A program made the position numbers and the translations under genes. A model generated the notes under the pieces. It was given only the letters and a program-made list of their open reading frames with translations, was not told the origin of the DNA and did not search any database. 50,094 nt of DNA. Origin: an uncultured Flavobacteriaceae bacterium (GTDB lineage: Bacteria > Bacteroidota > Bacteroidia > Flavobacteriales > Flavobacteriaceae). The DNA lies in contig CAJWVI010000002.1 of the NCBI GenBank assembly GCA_913048115.1, positions 1-50,094 of the forward strand, in the 5' to 3' direction. Positions 34,338 through 43,888 of this stretch are shown in pieces; the stretch's first letter is position 1; every line of letters begins with the position of its first letter.

Positions 34338-36407
34338 CTAATGTTTTATTACAAAACCGATACGCTCAAGGTAAGATATTTCAGCAGGGGTTGCATTGTT
34401 TGCAGCCTCTACCACTACCCTTTTTAAAGACTCTTGTTTCAAAATTGTGTCTAGGTGTTTTCTTGCCGCATCTCTAAAGCGCCAGTAATGATGCGTTGTT
34501 GCTTGCAACAAACTCTCTATGGTTTCAAGGTCCCAAAGCGATAGTGTATCAATATAATCGAAGGCTATTTCTCTAAGCTCAAAGCTATAGGTAGCACTTG
34601 CATACCCCTTTAACTCTTTTACAAAAGAAGCATGGCTATCTTGCTCATAGCCCTTTGTATTGATAGCCAATACCAACCACAACTGCCTTAAGTTTCTATC
34701 TTGAAACCCAATACTTGTCTTAGTTAAGTCTAAATATCGCGCCCTGTTTTCTGGAAAATAGCGCCATAATTTTAGTAATGCTGTTTCCTGGGTTACATAA
34801 GATGGATCTTCTAATAGACCTTCAAAATCAAGCTGTATGGCTTTTGGTATAGAATCTTCTTGCGACAAGGCAATAGCCTGACGTACAAATAAATTTTCGC
34901 TATTAAAGGCTATTTTGTACAATGGTAATACATCAGCAAAGGGTTCTCTAGATAATTGATAAACGGCTTCTTGGCCTATATAATCGTTGGGAGATGTAAG
35001 GGCAGTTTCTAAAAATATTTTTTTATCAATAAAGGCTTCTGGTGCAAGAGAAGCAATCTCAAAATAAGACTTCATAAAAGCAGAAGCCACTAAGGACCTA
35101 TAAGCCTGTGTTGCCTTGAAGTCAGCTTGTTGCAGCCAGTCTTTCTGCCATTGTGAAACATCTATGGAAGTATGGGCTTTAATTTCTGCTATAAATTGAG
35201 TTGTATTCACGTTTTTAAATTGGTATTTGTTTAAGTAACTTTTTATAGCAGCGCTAAAAGAGGCTTCACCAATAGCCTCACGCAACAAATGCAAGGCCCA
35301 AGCTCCTTTCTCATAAAAAGTCAAGGAAGAAGCCTTAGCATCTAGCATAGACTGTCCTTTTCCTTGCTCACTAAGAGCCATTAACCTGTTGGCAGATTCA
35401 AACAACTTCCAGTAATAATAATCATCTCCAAATAGCTCTCGCTCTGCCAGTAAAGCATAATAGGTAGCAAAACCTTCGTGCAACCAATGGTGGGTGCCAG
35501 AAGTCTCTGTAACCAAATTACCAAACCATTGATGTGCTAATTCATGAGCGTTTACCTTTACATAATTTCTATCTTTAAACCCTATACTATCTACCACAAA
35601 GGCTTTAGAAAAAAAGGTGCATCCCGTGTTCTCCATACCCGCATATAGAAAATCACGAACAGGAACTTGCTTATAGTTTTGCCAAGGATACGCTACCCCT
35701 ATTTCAGCCTCAAGAAAATCAAATAATTTTTTGCTATAGCGGTAGGTAGACTCCAAATGTAACGTGTCTTGCACGTCTATGTAATGCTCTAGGGAAATAC
35801 CACTCTTAGAAAACATCTTAGTGGAGCTATAGTTTCCAATAGTAAATGCCACCAGGTAACTCGACATTGGTTGTTTCATATCAAAAAACCAAGAAGTAAG
35901 GCCTTGGGAGTCAATCTTTTTTATCAAGCTACCATTACTAACAACAGTCTTGCCCTTTGGGGCTAAAATGGTAAGATCAAACTCAATCTTATCATTCATA
36001 TCATCAAGACTTGGAAGCCAATGAGATGTATTTTTACCTTGCCCTTGGGTCCAGATTTGCTCTCCAACAAAGTAGAGTGCTTTGTTAGGAGTCGCCGCAT
36101 ACTCAAAATTAACACTATAGGTTGTGCCTTTTTTAAAAGCACCCTCAAGCCAAACCTTATCTTTCGTAAAACGAACCATTATAGCTGTATTAGCGCTTTT
36201 ACTAGCAGCCTCAGGCTCCATTGCTACTGCATCAAGATATACCTCTTGGGTGTCTTTTAATATCAAAAAGGTAACAGTAACCCTCCCGTGAATTTGTTTT
36301 TCAGATAAACTAGGGCGTACTTCTGCCGAAATACGTATAATATCAACCACTTGTGTTTGTTGAGAATAAGCAAGAAACGGAAAAAATAAAAAAAGAAGAT
36401 ATTTCAT
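34338..36407 (-). CDS. Exported M1-family aminopeptidase
   Basis: A 689-residue protein with a signal peptide (1-15, ending AYSQ). The N-terminal beta-sandwich domain is followed by the catalytic domain with YAGMENTG (substrate N-terminus recognition) and HELAHQWFGN, H288-E289-x-x-H292 with E311 18 residues on. The C-terminal part (from about 430) is an alpha-helical ARM/HEAT-like region. It removes N-terminal amino acids from peptides, probably in the periplasm. It is longer than the M1 at 27522 and is not a close paralogue. It is divergent from recG with 46 bp between the ATGs, so promoters must overlap. Confidence 0.92.
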   Translation of the reverse strand: MKYLLFLFFPFLAYSQQTQVVDIIRISAEVRPSLSEKQIHGRVTVTFLILKDTQEVYLDAVAMEPEAASKSANTAIMVRFTKDKVWLEGAFKKGTTYSVNFEYAATPNKALYFVGEQIWTQGQGKNTSHWLPSLDDMNDKIEFDLTILAPKGKTVVSNGSLIKKIDSQGLTSWFFDMKQPMSSYLVAFTIGNYSSTKMFSKSGISLEHYIDVQDTLHLESTYRYSKKLFDFLEAEIGVAYPWQNYKQVPVRDFLYAGMENTGCTFFSKAFVVDSIGFKDRNYVKVNAHELAHQWFGNLVTETSGTHHWLHEGFATYYALLAERELFGDDYYYWKLFESANRLMALSEQGKGQSMLDAKASSLTFYEKGAWALHLLREAIGEASFSAAIKSYLNKYQFKNVNTTQFIAEIKAHTSIDVSQWQKDWLQQADFKATQAYRSLVASAFMKSYFEIASLAPEAFIDKKIFLETALTSPNDYIGQEAVYQLSREPFADVLPLYKIAFNSENLFVRQAIALSQEDSIPKAIQLDFEGLLEDPSYVTQETALLKLWRYFPENRARYLDLTKTSIGFQDRNLRQLWLVLAINTKGYEQDSHASFVKELKGYASATYSFELREIAFDYIDTLSLWDLETIESLLQATTHHYWRFRDAARKHLDTILKQESLKRVVVEAANNATPAEISYLERIGFVIKH

Positions 36408-36453
36408 AAAAGGATACTAGTAAATGTGTTGCCAAATTAAGTAAATTCGTTGT

Positions 36454-38559
36454 ATGAATGCTAACTTTTTACAAACACCCATAGAATATCTTAAAGGCGT
36501 TGGGCCTAATAGGGCAGATTTGTTAAAAAAAGAGTTAGGAATTTTTACTTTTCAAGATTTATTAAATCTTTTTCCAAATAGATACCTTGATAGAACTCAA
36601 TACTATAAAATACAAGAACTACAACGCAATAGTGCTGATGTTCAGGTTATAGGAAGAATCACACATCTAAAAACAGTAGACCAAAAACGCGGCAAACGCC
36701 TTGTAGCTACCTTTAAAGATGCCAACGGCATGATGGAACTAGTTTGGTTTAGGGGCCATAAATGGATAAAAGAAAACCTAAAACTTAATGAAACCTATGT
36801 AGCCTTTGGAAAGACAAACTGGTTTAATGGCACCTATGCAATGCCGCATCCAGAACTAGAACTATTAAAAGAACACCAAAGTAAGCTACGCTCTGCCCTA
36901 CAACCTATATATCCCTCTACAGAGAAGCTAGGCAATAGCGGAATTACCAATAGAGTAGTAAATGGCCTGATGGAACAACTATTTTTAGAACTTAAAAATT
37001 CATTTGTAGAAACACTCTCACCAAACATACTCGAGTCTTTGCAATTGATGTCAAAGAGCAAAGCAATATTTAATATTCATTTTCCAGAAAATGGTGAAGA
37101 ATTAGCAAAGGCAACGTATCGTTTAAAATTTGAAGAATTATTTTTTATACAGTTGCAATTATTACTTAAAAATTTAGTGCATAAAAGCAAAATAAAAGGC
37201 TACCCTTTCACCAAAATAGGTGACCACTTTAACAGCTTTTATAAAGATAATTTACCCTTTGATTTAACTGGCGCACAAAAGAGAGTAATCAAAGAAATAC
37301 GACATGATTTAGGAAGCAATGCGCAAATGAACCGCTTATTGCAAGGAGATGTAGGTAGCGGAAAGACCATTGTAGCCCTATTATCAATGCTAATAGCTAT
37401 TGACAACGGTTTCCAAGCCTGTTTAATGGCTCCGACTGAAATTTTGTCAGTCCAGCACTACAACGGATTAAAAGAATTATGTAACTCACTAAATATCAGT
37501 ATATCAATACTTACTGGGTCAACAAAGACTTCAAGAAGAAGGGAGATTCATGAAGCCTTAGAAAATGGTGATTTAAACATCCTAATAGGCACCCATGCCC
37601 TACTTGAAGATAAAGTGAAATTTAAAAACTTAGGGCTTGCTGTAATAGATGAACAACACCGTTTTGGAGTAGCTCAAAGAAGTAAATTATGGCACAAAAA
37701 CAAATACCCTCCACATGTATTAGTCATGACGGCTACTCCTATTCCACGCACCCTTGCTATGAGCGTTTATGGAGACCTAGACATTAGCGTTATTGACGAG
37801 CTTCCACCTGGAAGAAAAGATATAAAAACAGTGCATCGCTTTGACGCCAATAGACTAAAAGTTTTTAAGTTCATCAAAGATGAAACTGCTTTAGGCAGGC
37901 AGGTTTACATTGTCTACCCACTTATTCAAGAAAGTGAAGTACTCGATTACAAAGATTTGATGGATGGTTATGAAAGTATTTCTAGAGAATTTCCGCAACC
38001 AAAATATCAAATTTCTATTGTACACGGTAAAATGAAACCAGCAGATAAAGAGTTTGAAATGAATCGCTTTATAAAAGGAGAAACTCAAATCATGGTAGCA
38101 ACTACAGTTATTGAAGTTGGAGTAAATGTTCCTAATGCCTCGGTCATGATTATTGAAAGCGCAGAACGCTTTGGGCTATCTCAATTACATCAACTAAGAG
38201 GACGCGTAGGACGTGGCGCAGAGCAAAGCTATTGCATCTTAATGACAAGCCATAAACTATCTCTTGATGCAAAAACTCGCTTAGAAACTATGACACGCAC
38301 CAGTGATGGTTTTGAAATTGCTGAGGTAGATCTTAAACTTAGAGGGCCCGGAGACATCATGGGAACACAGCAAAGCGGGGTCTTAAACCTAAGAATAGCA
38401 GACATTATAAAAGATACACACATCTTAAAAATAGCAAGAAGCTATGCAAGTCAAACCCTTAAAGAAGACCCCTCATTGATGCTTCCCAAAAATGAAAACA
38501 TTAAAAACACCTACGCACAAATAGCTAAGTATAAAAATATCTGGAATTACATATCTTAA
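36454..38559 (+). CDS. recG: ATP-dependent DNA helicase RecG
   Basis: Remodels stalled forks and Holliday junctions. The 701-residue protein starts MNANFLQTPIEYLKGVGPNRA, the typical RecG N-terminus, followed by the wedge/OB domain (VIGRITHLKTVDQKRGKRL). Helicase motifs: LLQGDVGSGKT (Walker A), LMAPTEIL, VIDEQHRFGVAQR, MTATPIPRT, and in the second domain VATTVIEVGVNVPNA and QLHQLRGRVGRG. LRGPGDIMGTQQSG belongs to the C-terminal motif. Length is normal. It is followed by pheT, which has its own -7 box. Confidence 0.97.
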   Translation: MNANFLQTPIEYLKGVGPNRADLLKKELGIFTFQDLLNLFPNRYLDRTQYYKIQELQRNSADVQVIGRITHLKTVDQKRGKRLVATFKDANGMMELVWFRGHKWIKENLKLNETYVAFGKTNWFNGTYAMPHPELELLKEHQSKLRSALQPIYPSTEKLGNSGITNRVVNGLMEQLFLELKNSFVETLSPNILESLQLMSKSKAIFNIHFPENGEELAKATYRLKFEELFFIQLQLLLKNLVHKSKIKGYPFTKIGDHFNSFYKDNLPFDLTGAQKRVIKEIRHDLGSNAQMNRLLQGDVGSGKTIVALLSMLIAIDNGFQACLMAPTEILSVQHYNGLKELCNSLNISISILTGSTKTSRRREIHEALENGDLNILIGTHALLEDKVKFKNLGLAVIDEQHRFGVAQRSKLWHKNKYPPHVLVMTATPIPRTLAMSVYGDLDISVIDELPPGRKDIKTVHRFDANRLKVFKFIKDETALGRQVYIVYPLIQESEVLDYKDLMDGYESISREFPQPKYQISIVHGKMKPADKEFEMNRFIKGETQIMVATTVIEVGVNVPNASVMIIESAERFGLSQLHQLRGRVGRGAEQSYCILMTSHKLSLDAKTRLETMTRTSDGFEIAEVDLKLRGPGDIMGTQQSGVLNLRIADIIKDTHILKIARSYASQTLKEDPSLMLPKNENIKNTYAQIAKYKNIWNYIS

Positions 38560-38679
38560 TTGCCCAATGAAACCGGGCTCACCTACTAAAATACTTCCCA
38601 AATCCTATCCAAAAACGCAATTTTAAAAGCGCATCAAACTTTTCAAGGTATTCTAAAGTATAAAAAGCCATGGTATTGT

Positions 38680-38687
38680 TATATTTG
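38680..38687 (+). promoter_or_regulatory. pheT -7 box
   Basis: TATATTTG matches TAnnTTTG, 25 nt upstream of ATG 38712. It supports the shorter pheT start and excludes ATG 38670. Confidence 0.45.
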
Positions 38688-38711
38688 CTGCTCTTTAAGG
38701 AAAAATGCATT

Positions 38712-41138
38712 ATGAAAATTTCATACAATTGGCTTAAACAATTCATTAACACTAATTGGAATGCCGAGCAAACAGGAGCGCTATTAACAGACTTAGGTCT
38801 TGAAATAGAGGGTATTACTCCATTTTCTTCTGTCCTTGGCGGGCTAGAAGGTATTATCGTTGGCCATGTAATCTCGTGTGAGCAACATGGAAACGCAGAC
38901 CGTTTAAAAGTTACTAAAGTAGATTTAGGATCTGGTGAACCGTTGCAAATTGTGTGTGGAGCTCCTAATATTGCAGCAGGACAAAAAGTACCTGTGGCAA
39001 CCATAGGCACAACGCTATATGACGCTGATGGAAATCCTTGGGAGATTAAAAAAGGTAAAATTAGAGGAGAAGTAAGCCAAGGAATGATATGCGCAGAAGA
39101 TGAGCTTGGGCTTGGAAACGCTCATGATGGAATCATGATCTTAGACCAAAAAATAGCTGCAGGAACTCCTGCAAGCGAGGTTTTGGCCGTTGAAAATGAC
39201 ATTGTTTTTGAAATAGGATTAACTCCTAATCGCGCAGATGCTATGAGCCACTTGGGTGTTGCCCGCGACCTTCGAGCTGGTTTAAAACAAAAGGATATTT
39301 CCTTAGAATTAATAACGCCTTCTACATCCAATTTTAAGATCGAAAACAGAACTTTAAAAATGGAGGTTCAGGTTGAAAATAATGCGCTATCCCCACGCTA
39401 TTGCGGTGTAACAATTAGCGATATTGTAATTAAAGAGTCTCCAGATTGGTTGAAAAATAGATTAAAAGCTATAGACTTAGCGCCTATAAACAATGTAGTA
39501 GATGCTACAAATTATGTGTTACATAGTCTTGGGCAACCCTTACACGCCTTTGATGCAAAAAAAATATCAGGAAACGAAATCAACGTAAAAACCTTACCAA
39601 CTGGAACTAAATTCACAACCCTAGATGGTGTAGAGAGAGAATTGCACCAGGAAGACTTGATGATCTGTGATGCAGAAAAACCAATGTGTATTGCAGGTGT
39701 TTTTGGAGGATTTGACAGTGGTGTTACCAACACTACAACAAGTATATTTTTAGAAAGCGCCTATTTTAATGCTGTAAGTGTTCGTAAAACGGCGAAGCGT
39801 CATGGGCTCAATACGGATGCATCTTTCCGTTTTGAGCGTGGTATTGATCCTAACACCACAAAATATGCACTTAAGCATGCTGCAATACTTATCTGTGAGT
39901 TAACTGGCGGAAATATAACCAGTGATATTGTTGATGTCTATCCAAAGAAAATAGAAGACCATCAAGTGTTTTTAAACTTCGATAAGGCTACGGCTCTTAT
40001 TGGCCAAGAAATAGAAAGAGAAACTATTAAAAACATCCTTTCTTCACTAGAAATAAAGGTAAATAACGTAACAGAGGCGGGCATTGGAATGACCATCCCA
40101 GCCTACAGGAATGACGTAACAAGACAAGCAGATGTTATTGAAGAAATTTTACGTGTCTATGGATACAATAACATTGGAGTATCTTCAAAACTAAACGCAT
40201 CTATAGCCAGTACTGTTGGTGTTAAAGACTTCGAGGTACAAAACAAAATAGCCGCACAGTTAACTTCTTTAGGGTTTTTTGAAATGCTAAACAACTCCTT
40301 AACATCTCCAAAATACACATCACTAACACAGACCATGAGTGATGAACATAGCGTCACCATACTCAATCCATTAAGCAATGAATTGTCTGTAATGCGACAG
40401 TCAATGCTCTTTGGCGGCCTAGAGTCTTTGGCATACAACACCAATCGCAAAGCTTCAAACGTAAAGCTTTTTGAGTTTGGAAATACCTACAAAAACTTCC
40501 CTAGTGCAAGAGAAGAAAAGAAACACTTATCACTGTTAATCACTGGAAACAAAACAGAAAACAGCTGGGCTACCGATACAGGGAAAGGAGACTTCTTTTT
40601 CTTTAAAGGCATTGTCACTGAGGTTTTAAACAGGTTAGGCCTTTCTAATATCTCAGAAAAAGAAGTGAAAAGCGATTTGTTCTCTGAAGGACTTACACTT
40701 TCATCAAAGAACAAGACCCTAGTTTGTTTTGGTGTGGTTTCAAAAAAAGCAACCAAGCATTTTGGAATTGACCCAGAGGTATTTTATGCAGATTTTGAAT
40801 GGAGCACTATACTAACACTATTAAACACAGATAATTTTTTAATACAACCACTTTCAAAATTCCCGAAAGTAAAACGTGATTTTGCTTTATTAATTGATGA
40901 GGCTGTTGCCTTTGGAGACCTTAAAAACACTGCGTTTAAAACAGAAAAAAGCTTACTCAAAGAAGTGCATCTTTTTGATGTGTATACAGGTAAAAAGCTG
41001 CCTGATGGTAAAAAATCATATGCACTTAGCTTTACCCTACAAGACGAAAACAAAACTCTTACCGACAAGCAGATTGATAAAATCATGAATAAATTGCAAC
41101 AACGTTTTGAAAAAGACTTTGGCGCGACCCTTAGATAG
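38712..41138 (+). CDS. pheT: Phenylalanine--tRNA ligase beta subunit
   Basis: Beta subunit of the alpha2-beta2 phenylalanyl-tRNA synthetase. The 808-residue protein has an EMAP/OB tRNA-binding domain near the N-terminus (IIVGHVISCEQHGNADRLKV, then CGAPNI), the B3/B4 editing domain (IKESPDWLKNRLKAIDLAPINNVVDATNYVLHSLGQPLHAFDA), the B5 domain (about 400-475), the catalytic-like core and the C-terminal anticodon-binding FDX-ACB domain (LSKFPKVKRDFALLIDEAV, HLFDVYTGKKLPDGKKSYAL). I chose ATG 38712 (MKISYNWLKQF), the family start. pheS is not adjacent in the window. Confidence 0.97.
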   Translation: MKISYNWLKQFINTNWNAEQTGALLTDLGLEIEGITPFSSVLGGLEGIIVGHVISCEQHGNADRLKVTKVDLGSGEPLQIVCGAPNIAAGQKVPVATIGTTLYDADGNPWEIKKGKIRGEVSQGMICAEDELGLGNAHDGIMILDQKIAAGTPASEVLAVENDIVFEIGLTPNRADAMSHLGVARDLRAGLKQKDISLELITPSTSNFKIENRTLKMEVQVENNALSPRYCGVTISDIVIKESPDWLKNRLKAIDLAPINNVVDATNYVLHSLGQPLHAFDAKKISGNEINVKTLPTGTKFTTLDGVERELHQEDLMICDAEKPMCIAGVFGGFDSGVTNTTTSIFLESAYFNAVSVRKTAKRHGLNTDASFRFERGIDPNTTKYALKHAAILICELTGGNITSDIVDVYPKKIEDHQVFLNFDKATALIGQEIERETIKNILSSLEIKVNNVTEAGIGMTIPAYRNDVTRQADVIEEILRVYGYNNIGVSSKLNASIASTVGVKDFEVQNKIAAQLTSLGFFEMLNNSLTSPKYTSLTQTMSDEHSVTILNPLSNELSVMRQSMLFGGLESLAYNTNRKASNVKLFEFGNTYKNFPSAREEKKHLSLLITGNKTENSWATDTGKGDFFFFKGIVTEVLNRLGLSNISEKEVKSDLFSEGLTLSSKNKTLVCFGVVSKKATKHFGIDPEVFYADFEWSTILTLLNTDNFLIQPLSKFPKVKRDFALLIDEAVAFGDLKNTAFKTEKSLLKEVHLFDVYTGKKLPDGKKSYALSFTLQDENKTLTDKQIDKIMNKLQQRFEKDFGATLR

Positions 41139-41164
41139 GTAAATCGTTTAATAACAGTAAAAAG

Positions 41165-41197
41165 AGTTCCTTTTTGATAAAGAACTAAAAAGGAACT
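41165..41197. repeat. Perfect 11-bp inverted repeat between pheT and the PIG-L gene
   Basis: AGTTCCTTTTT (41165-41175) and AAAAAGGAACT (41187-41197) are perfect complements with an 11-nt loop. No T-run follows, so it is an atypical terminator for pheT. The right arm falls at the expected -33 position of the PIG-L promoter, so it could also be an operator. Confidence 0.5.
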
Positions 41198-41218
41198 ATG
41201 TATGGATTAAGATTTGAA

Positions 41219-41226
41219 TATCTTTG
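41219..41226 (+). promoter_or_regulatory. -7 box of the PIG-L gene
   Basis: TATCTTTG matches TAnnTTTG, 32 nt upstream of ATG 41258. Confidence 0.55.
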
Positions 41227-41257
41227 ATACGCACCCTTTTTATAATAAAATCAACCT

Positions 41258-43744
41258 ATGAGAATTATCTTTTTGGCTGCTATACTTGCAATAACATCGA
41301 CCGCCCGTCTCTATGGACAACTACCAGAAAAGCCCACAACCTCAGAAATTTACCATACATTACAAAAACTAAACTTTCTAGGGAGTGCTTTGTATGTAGC
41401 AGCGCATCCTGATGATGAAAACACAAGGCTTATTTCTTATTTAGCGAACGATGTTCATGCTAGAAGTGCATACCTATCTCTCACCCGAGGGGATGGAGGT
41501 CAAAACCTAATTGGTCCTGAGATTAGAGAACTCTTAGGAGTCATTCGTACCCAAGAACTACTTGCTGCACGTCGTACCGATGGTGGAGAACAACTATTTA
41601 CAAGAGCGAATGATTTTGGATACTCCAAACACCCAGATGAAACACTAGCCATTTGGAATAAAGATGAAGTTTTAAGTGACGTAGTGAGAGCTATTAGAAA
41701 ATTTAAACCAGATATAATTGTCAATAGATTTAACCATAGAAATCCAGGGAGTACCCATGGACATCATACTGCTTCTGCAATGTTAAGTTTTGAAGCTTTT
41801 GATTTGGCTAGTGACCCAACAAAATACCCAGAAACAGCTATAGAATTTGGTTTATGGCAACCAAAAAGACTGCTATTTAACACCTCTTGGTGGTTTTATG
41901 GAAGTAAAGATGCCTTTAAAAAGGCAGACAAGTCTAATCTAGTTTCTGTAGAAACAGGCAACTATTACCCAGCCCTAGGACACTCTAATGGAGAAATTGC
42001 ATCACTAAGTAGAAGTATGCATAAATCACAAGGCTTTGGAAGCACAGGAAGTCGTGGCAAGCAAACAGAATACCTTGAGTTTTTAAAAGGAACTTTCCCA
42101 AAAGATCCTTCTTCCCTATTTGATGGGATTAATACCACATGGTCAAAAATAGACGGTGGTGTTGCAATTGGAGCTATTCTAAATCCTCTTGTAGAGAATT
42201 TCAATTTTAAAAACCCATCGGCAATGGTACCTCAGCTAGTAGCTGCTTATGAATTATTGAAACAATCTAAAAAAGGGCATTGGCGCTCCATTAAATTAAA
42301 GGAATTAGAACATCTTATTTTAGCTAGTAGTGGCATTTTTCTAGAAGCTGTTTCAACCACAGAGAGCATTAACCCTGGAGGCAACTTTACACTAAAACTA
42401 GAGGCTGTTAATAGAAGCACTAACAACGTGATACTCTCTGGTGTCACTACTAGTTCTGGAAAGGTTATTTTTAGTAAAGAGACCCTATTAAAAAACAATG
42501 ATAAAGTAGTATTTGAAACACAAGTAACTTCTAAAAGCAAAGTACCCTCTGCACCGTATTGGTTAAAAACTAAAGGCTCTTTAGGGATGTACAATGCGCC
42601 AAAAGAAATGATTGGCCTTCCCGAAACACCAGCTCCAGAGCAAGTTGTTTTTTCTTTGAGAATTGGTAACACCTCCATTAAGATAATTAAAGATGTTGTT
42701 TATAAATTTAATGACCCAGTCGCTGGTGAAGTCTACAGGCCTTTTCAAGTGCTTCCAGAGGCATCCGCTAGCATTGCAAAAAAAGTACTCATCTTTGCTG
42801 ATCAAAACCCACAAAAAGTAGCTGTCACTGTTAGAGCTGGTAGAGACACCCTAGAGGGTACACTCCAGCTAAACGCTCCAAAAGGATGGGATGTTTCTTC
42901 ATCGCAAATTTTTAACTTAGAGCGTCAAGGAGAAACCACGACACTTTTCTTTGAGGTAAGCCCCCCTAAAGACCAAAGCGAAGGATATTTGAGACCTTTG
43001 ATACAAATTGGAGATCGTTATTATGACAAAGAATTAATACAAATAGAGTATGATCATATTCCATATCAATCTGTATTGTTACCTAGTGAGGCTAAGGTGG
43101 CTAGAATAGACATAAAAAAGAAAGGTCAATACATTGGATACATTCAAGGAGCGGGTGATGCTATCCCTGAGAGTTTAGAACAAATAGGATACAAAGTAAA
43201 CATGCTTGATGTTGCTGAAATTTCGGCAGAGAATTTAAAACAATATGATGCTGTTGTGGTTGGCATTAGAGCTTACAATACAATTCCAGCCCTAGCTTTT
43301 GCTCAAAAAGAATTGAACAAATATGTGGAGCAAGGTGGTACTATGGTAGTACAATACAACACAAGCCACAGACTGGTTACTAAAGAGCTAGCCCCTTTCC
43401 CGATATCGCTCTCTAGAGACCGTGTCACTGATGAGTTTGCAGCAGTTACTATTTTAGATAAAACACATCCAGTAGTAAACAGCCCTAACAAAATAACATC
43501 ATTAGATTTTGAGAACTGGGTTCAAGAACGCGGTTTGTATTTCCCAAATAAGTGGGCAGAGGCCTTTACTCCTATTTTGGGAATGAATGATCCAGGAGCA
43601 GATCAAACAAAAGGATCTCTTTTGGTAGCTAGCTATGGCAAGGGACATTATGTATATACAGGTTTAAGTTTTTTTAGAGAACTTCCTGCAGGTGTTCCAG
43701 GAGCATACAGGTTATTTGCTAATATTATTTCTATTGGAAAATAG
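41258..43744 (+). CDS. Large exported PIG-L family deacetylase
   Basis: An 828-residue protein with a signal peptide (about 1-20). The N-terminal PIG-L domain (about 30-290) has H50-P-D-D-E in ALYVAAHPDDENTRL and the metal motif HGHHTASAM. From the family, it removes N-acetyl groups from glycans or glycan-like substrates. The remaining about 540 residues hold beta-rich domains (about 330-600) and a C-terminal GATase-like region (about 600-828, YIGYIQGAGDAIPESLEQIGYKVNML then YDAVVVGIRAYN). This multidomain form is much longer than bacillithiol BshB (about 240 aa). It is upstream of the small membrane peptide and the SSS symporter. Confidence 0.9.
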   Translation: MRIIFLAAILAITSTARLYGQLPEKPTTSEIYHTLQKLNFLGSALYVAAHPDDENTRLISYLANDVHARSAYLSLTRGDGGQNLIGPEIRELLGVIRTQELLAARRTDGGEQLFTRANDFGYSKHPDETLAIWNKDEVLSDVVRAIRKFKPDIIVNRFNHRNPGSTHGHHTASAMLSFEAFDLASDPTKYPETAIEFGLWQPKRLLFNTSWWFYGSKDAFKKADKSNLVSVETGNYYPALGHSNGEIASLSRSMHKSQGFGSTGSRGKQTEYLEFLKGTFPKDPSSLFDGINTTWSKIDGGVAIGAILNPLVENFNFKNPSAMVPQLVAAYELLKQSKKGHWRSIKLKELEHLILASSGIFLEAVSTTESINPGGNFTLKLEAVNRSTNNVILSGVTTSSGKVIFSKETLLKNNDKVVFETQVTSKSKVPSAPYWLKTKGSLGMYNAPKEMIGLPETPAPEQVVFSLRIGNTSIKIIKDVVYKFNDPVAGEVYRPFQVLPEASASIAKKVLIFADQNPQKVAVTVRAGRDTLEGTLQLNAPKGWDVSSSQIFNLERQGETTTLFFEVSPPKDQSEGYLRPLIQIGDRYYDKELIQIEYDHIPYQSVLLPSEAKVARIDIKKKGQYIGYIQGAGDAIPESLEQIGYKVNMLDVAEISAENLKQYDAVVVGIRAYNTIPALAFAQKELNKYVEQGGTMVVQYNTSHRLVTKELAPFPISLSRDRVTDEFAAVTILDKTHPVVNSPNKITSLDFENWVQERGLYFPNKWAEAFTPILGMNDPGADQTKGSLLVASYGKGHYVYTGLSFFRELPAGVPGAYRLFANIISIGK

Positions 43745-43762
43745 ATTTTAAATAATAAAATC

Positions 43763-43888
43763 ATGAAAGAACAAAACAACACCCAACCCAAAGAACGGTT
43801 TGTGTGGAAACGAAAATTTACGGGCGTCTTACTTGTTAATGCGATGTACGTTGTTCTCTTTTATTTACTAATGAAACACTTTGCCTAG
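43763..43888 (+). CDS. 41-residue single-TM peptide linked to the symporter
   Basis: A small ORF: a basic, hydrophilic N-terminus (MKEQNNTQPKERFVWKRKF) and one transmembrane helix (about 20-37, GVLLVNAMYVVLFYLLMK). Its TAG stop (43886-43888) is immediately followed by the ATG of the symporter, and it starts 18 bp after the PIG-L stop, so all three are probably one transcript. It could be a small auxiliary subunit, like the small partners of some SSS transporters (for example the DUF4212 arrangement), although it is shorter than those. Coding status rests on position and the hydrophobic pattern. Confidence 0.72.
   Translation: MKEQNNTQPKERFVWKRKFTGVLLVNAMYVVLFYLLMKHFA

Noticed and set aside
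41258-43744. PIG-L protein as bacillithiol deacetylase BshB
   Set aside because: It is exported and about three times too long, with extra domains; no bacillithiol genes are near.
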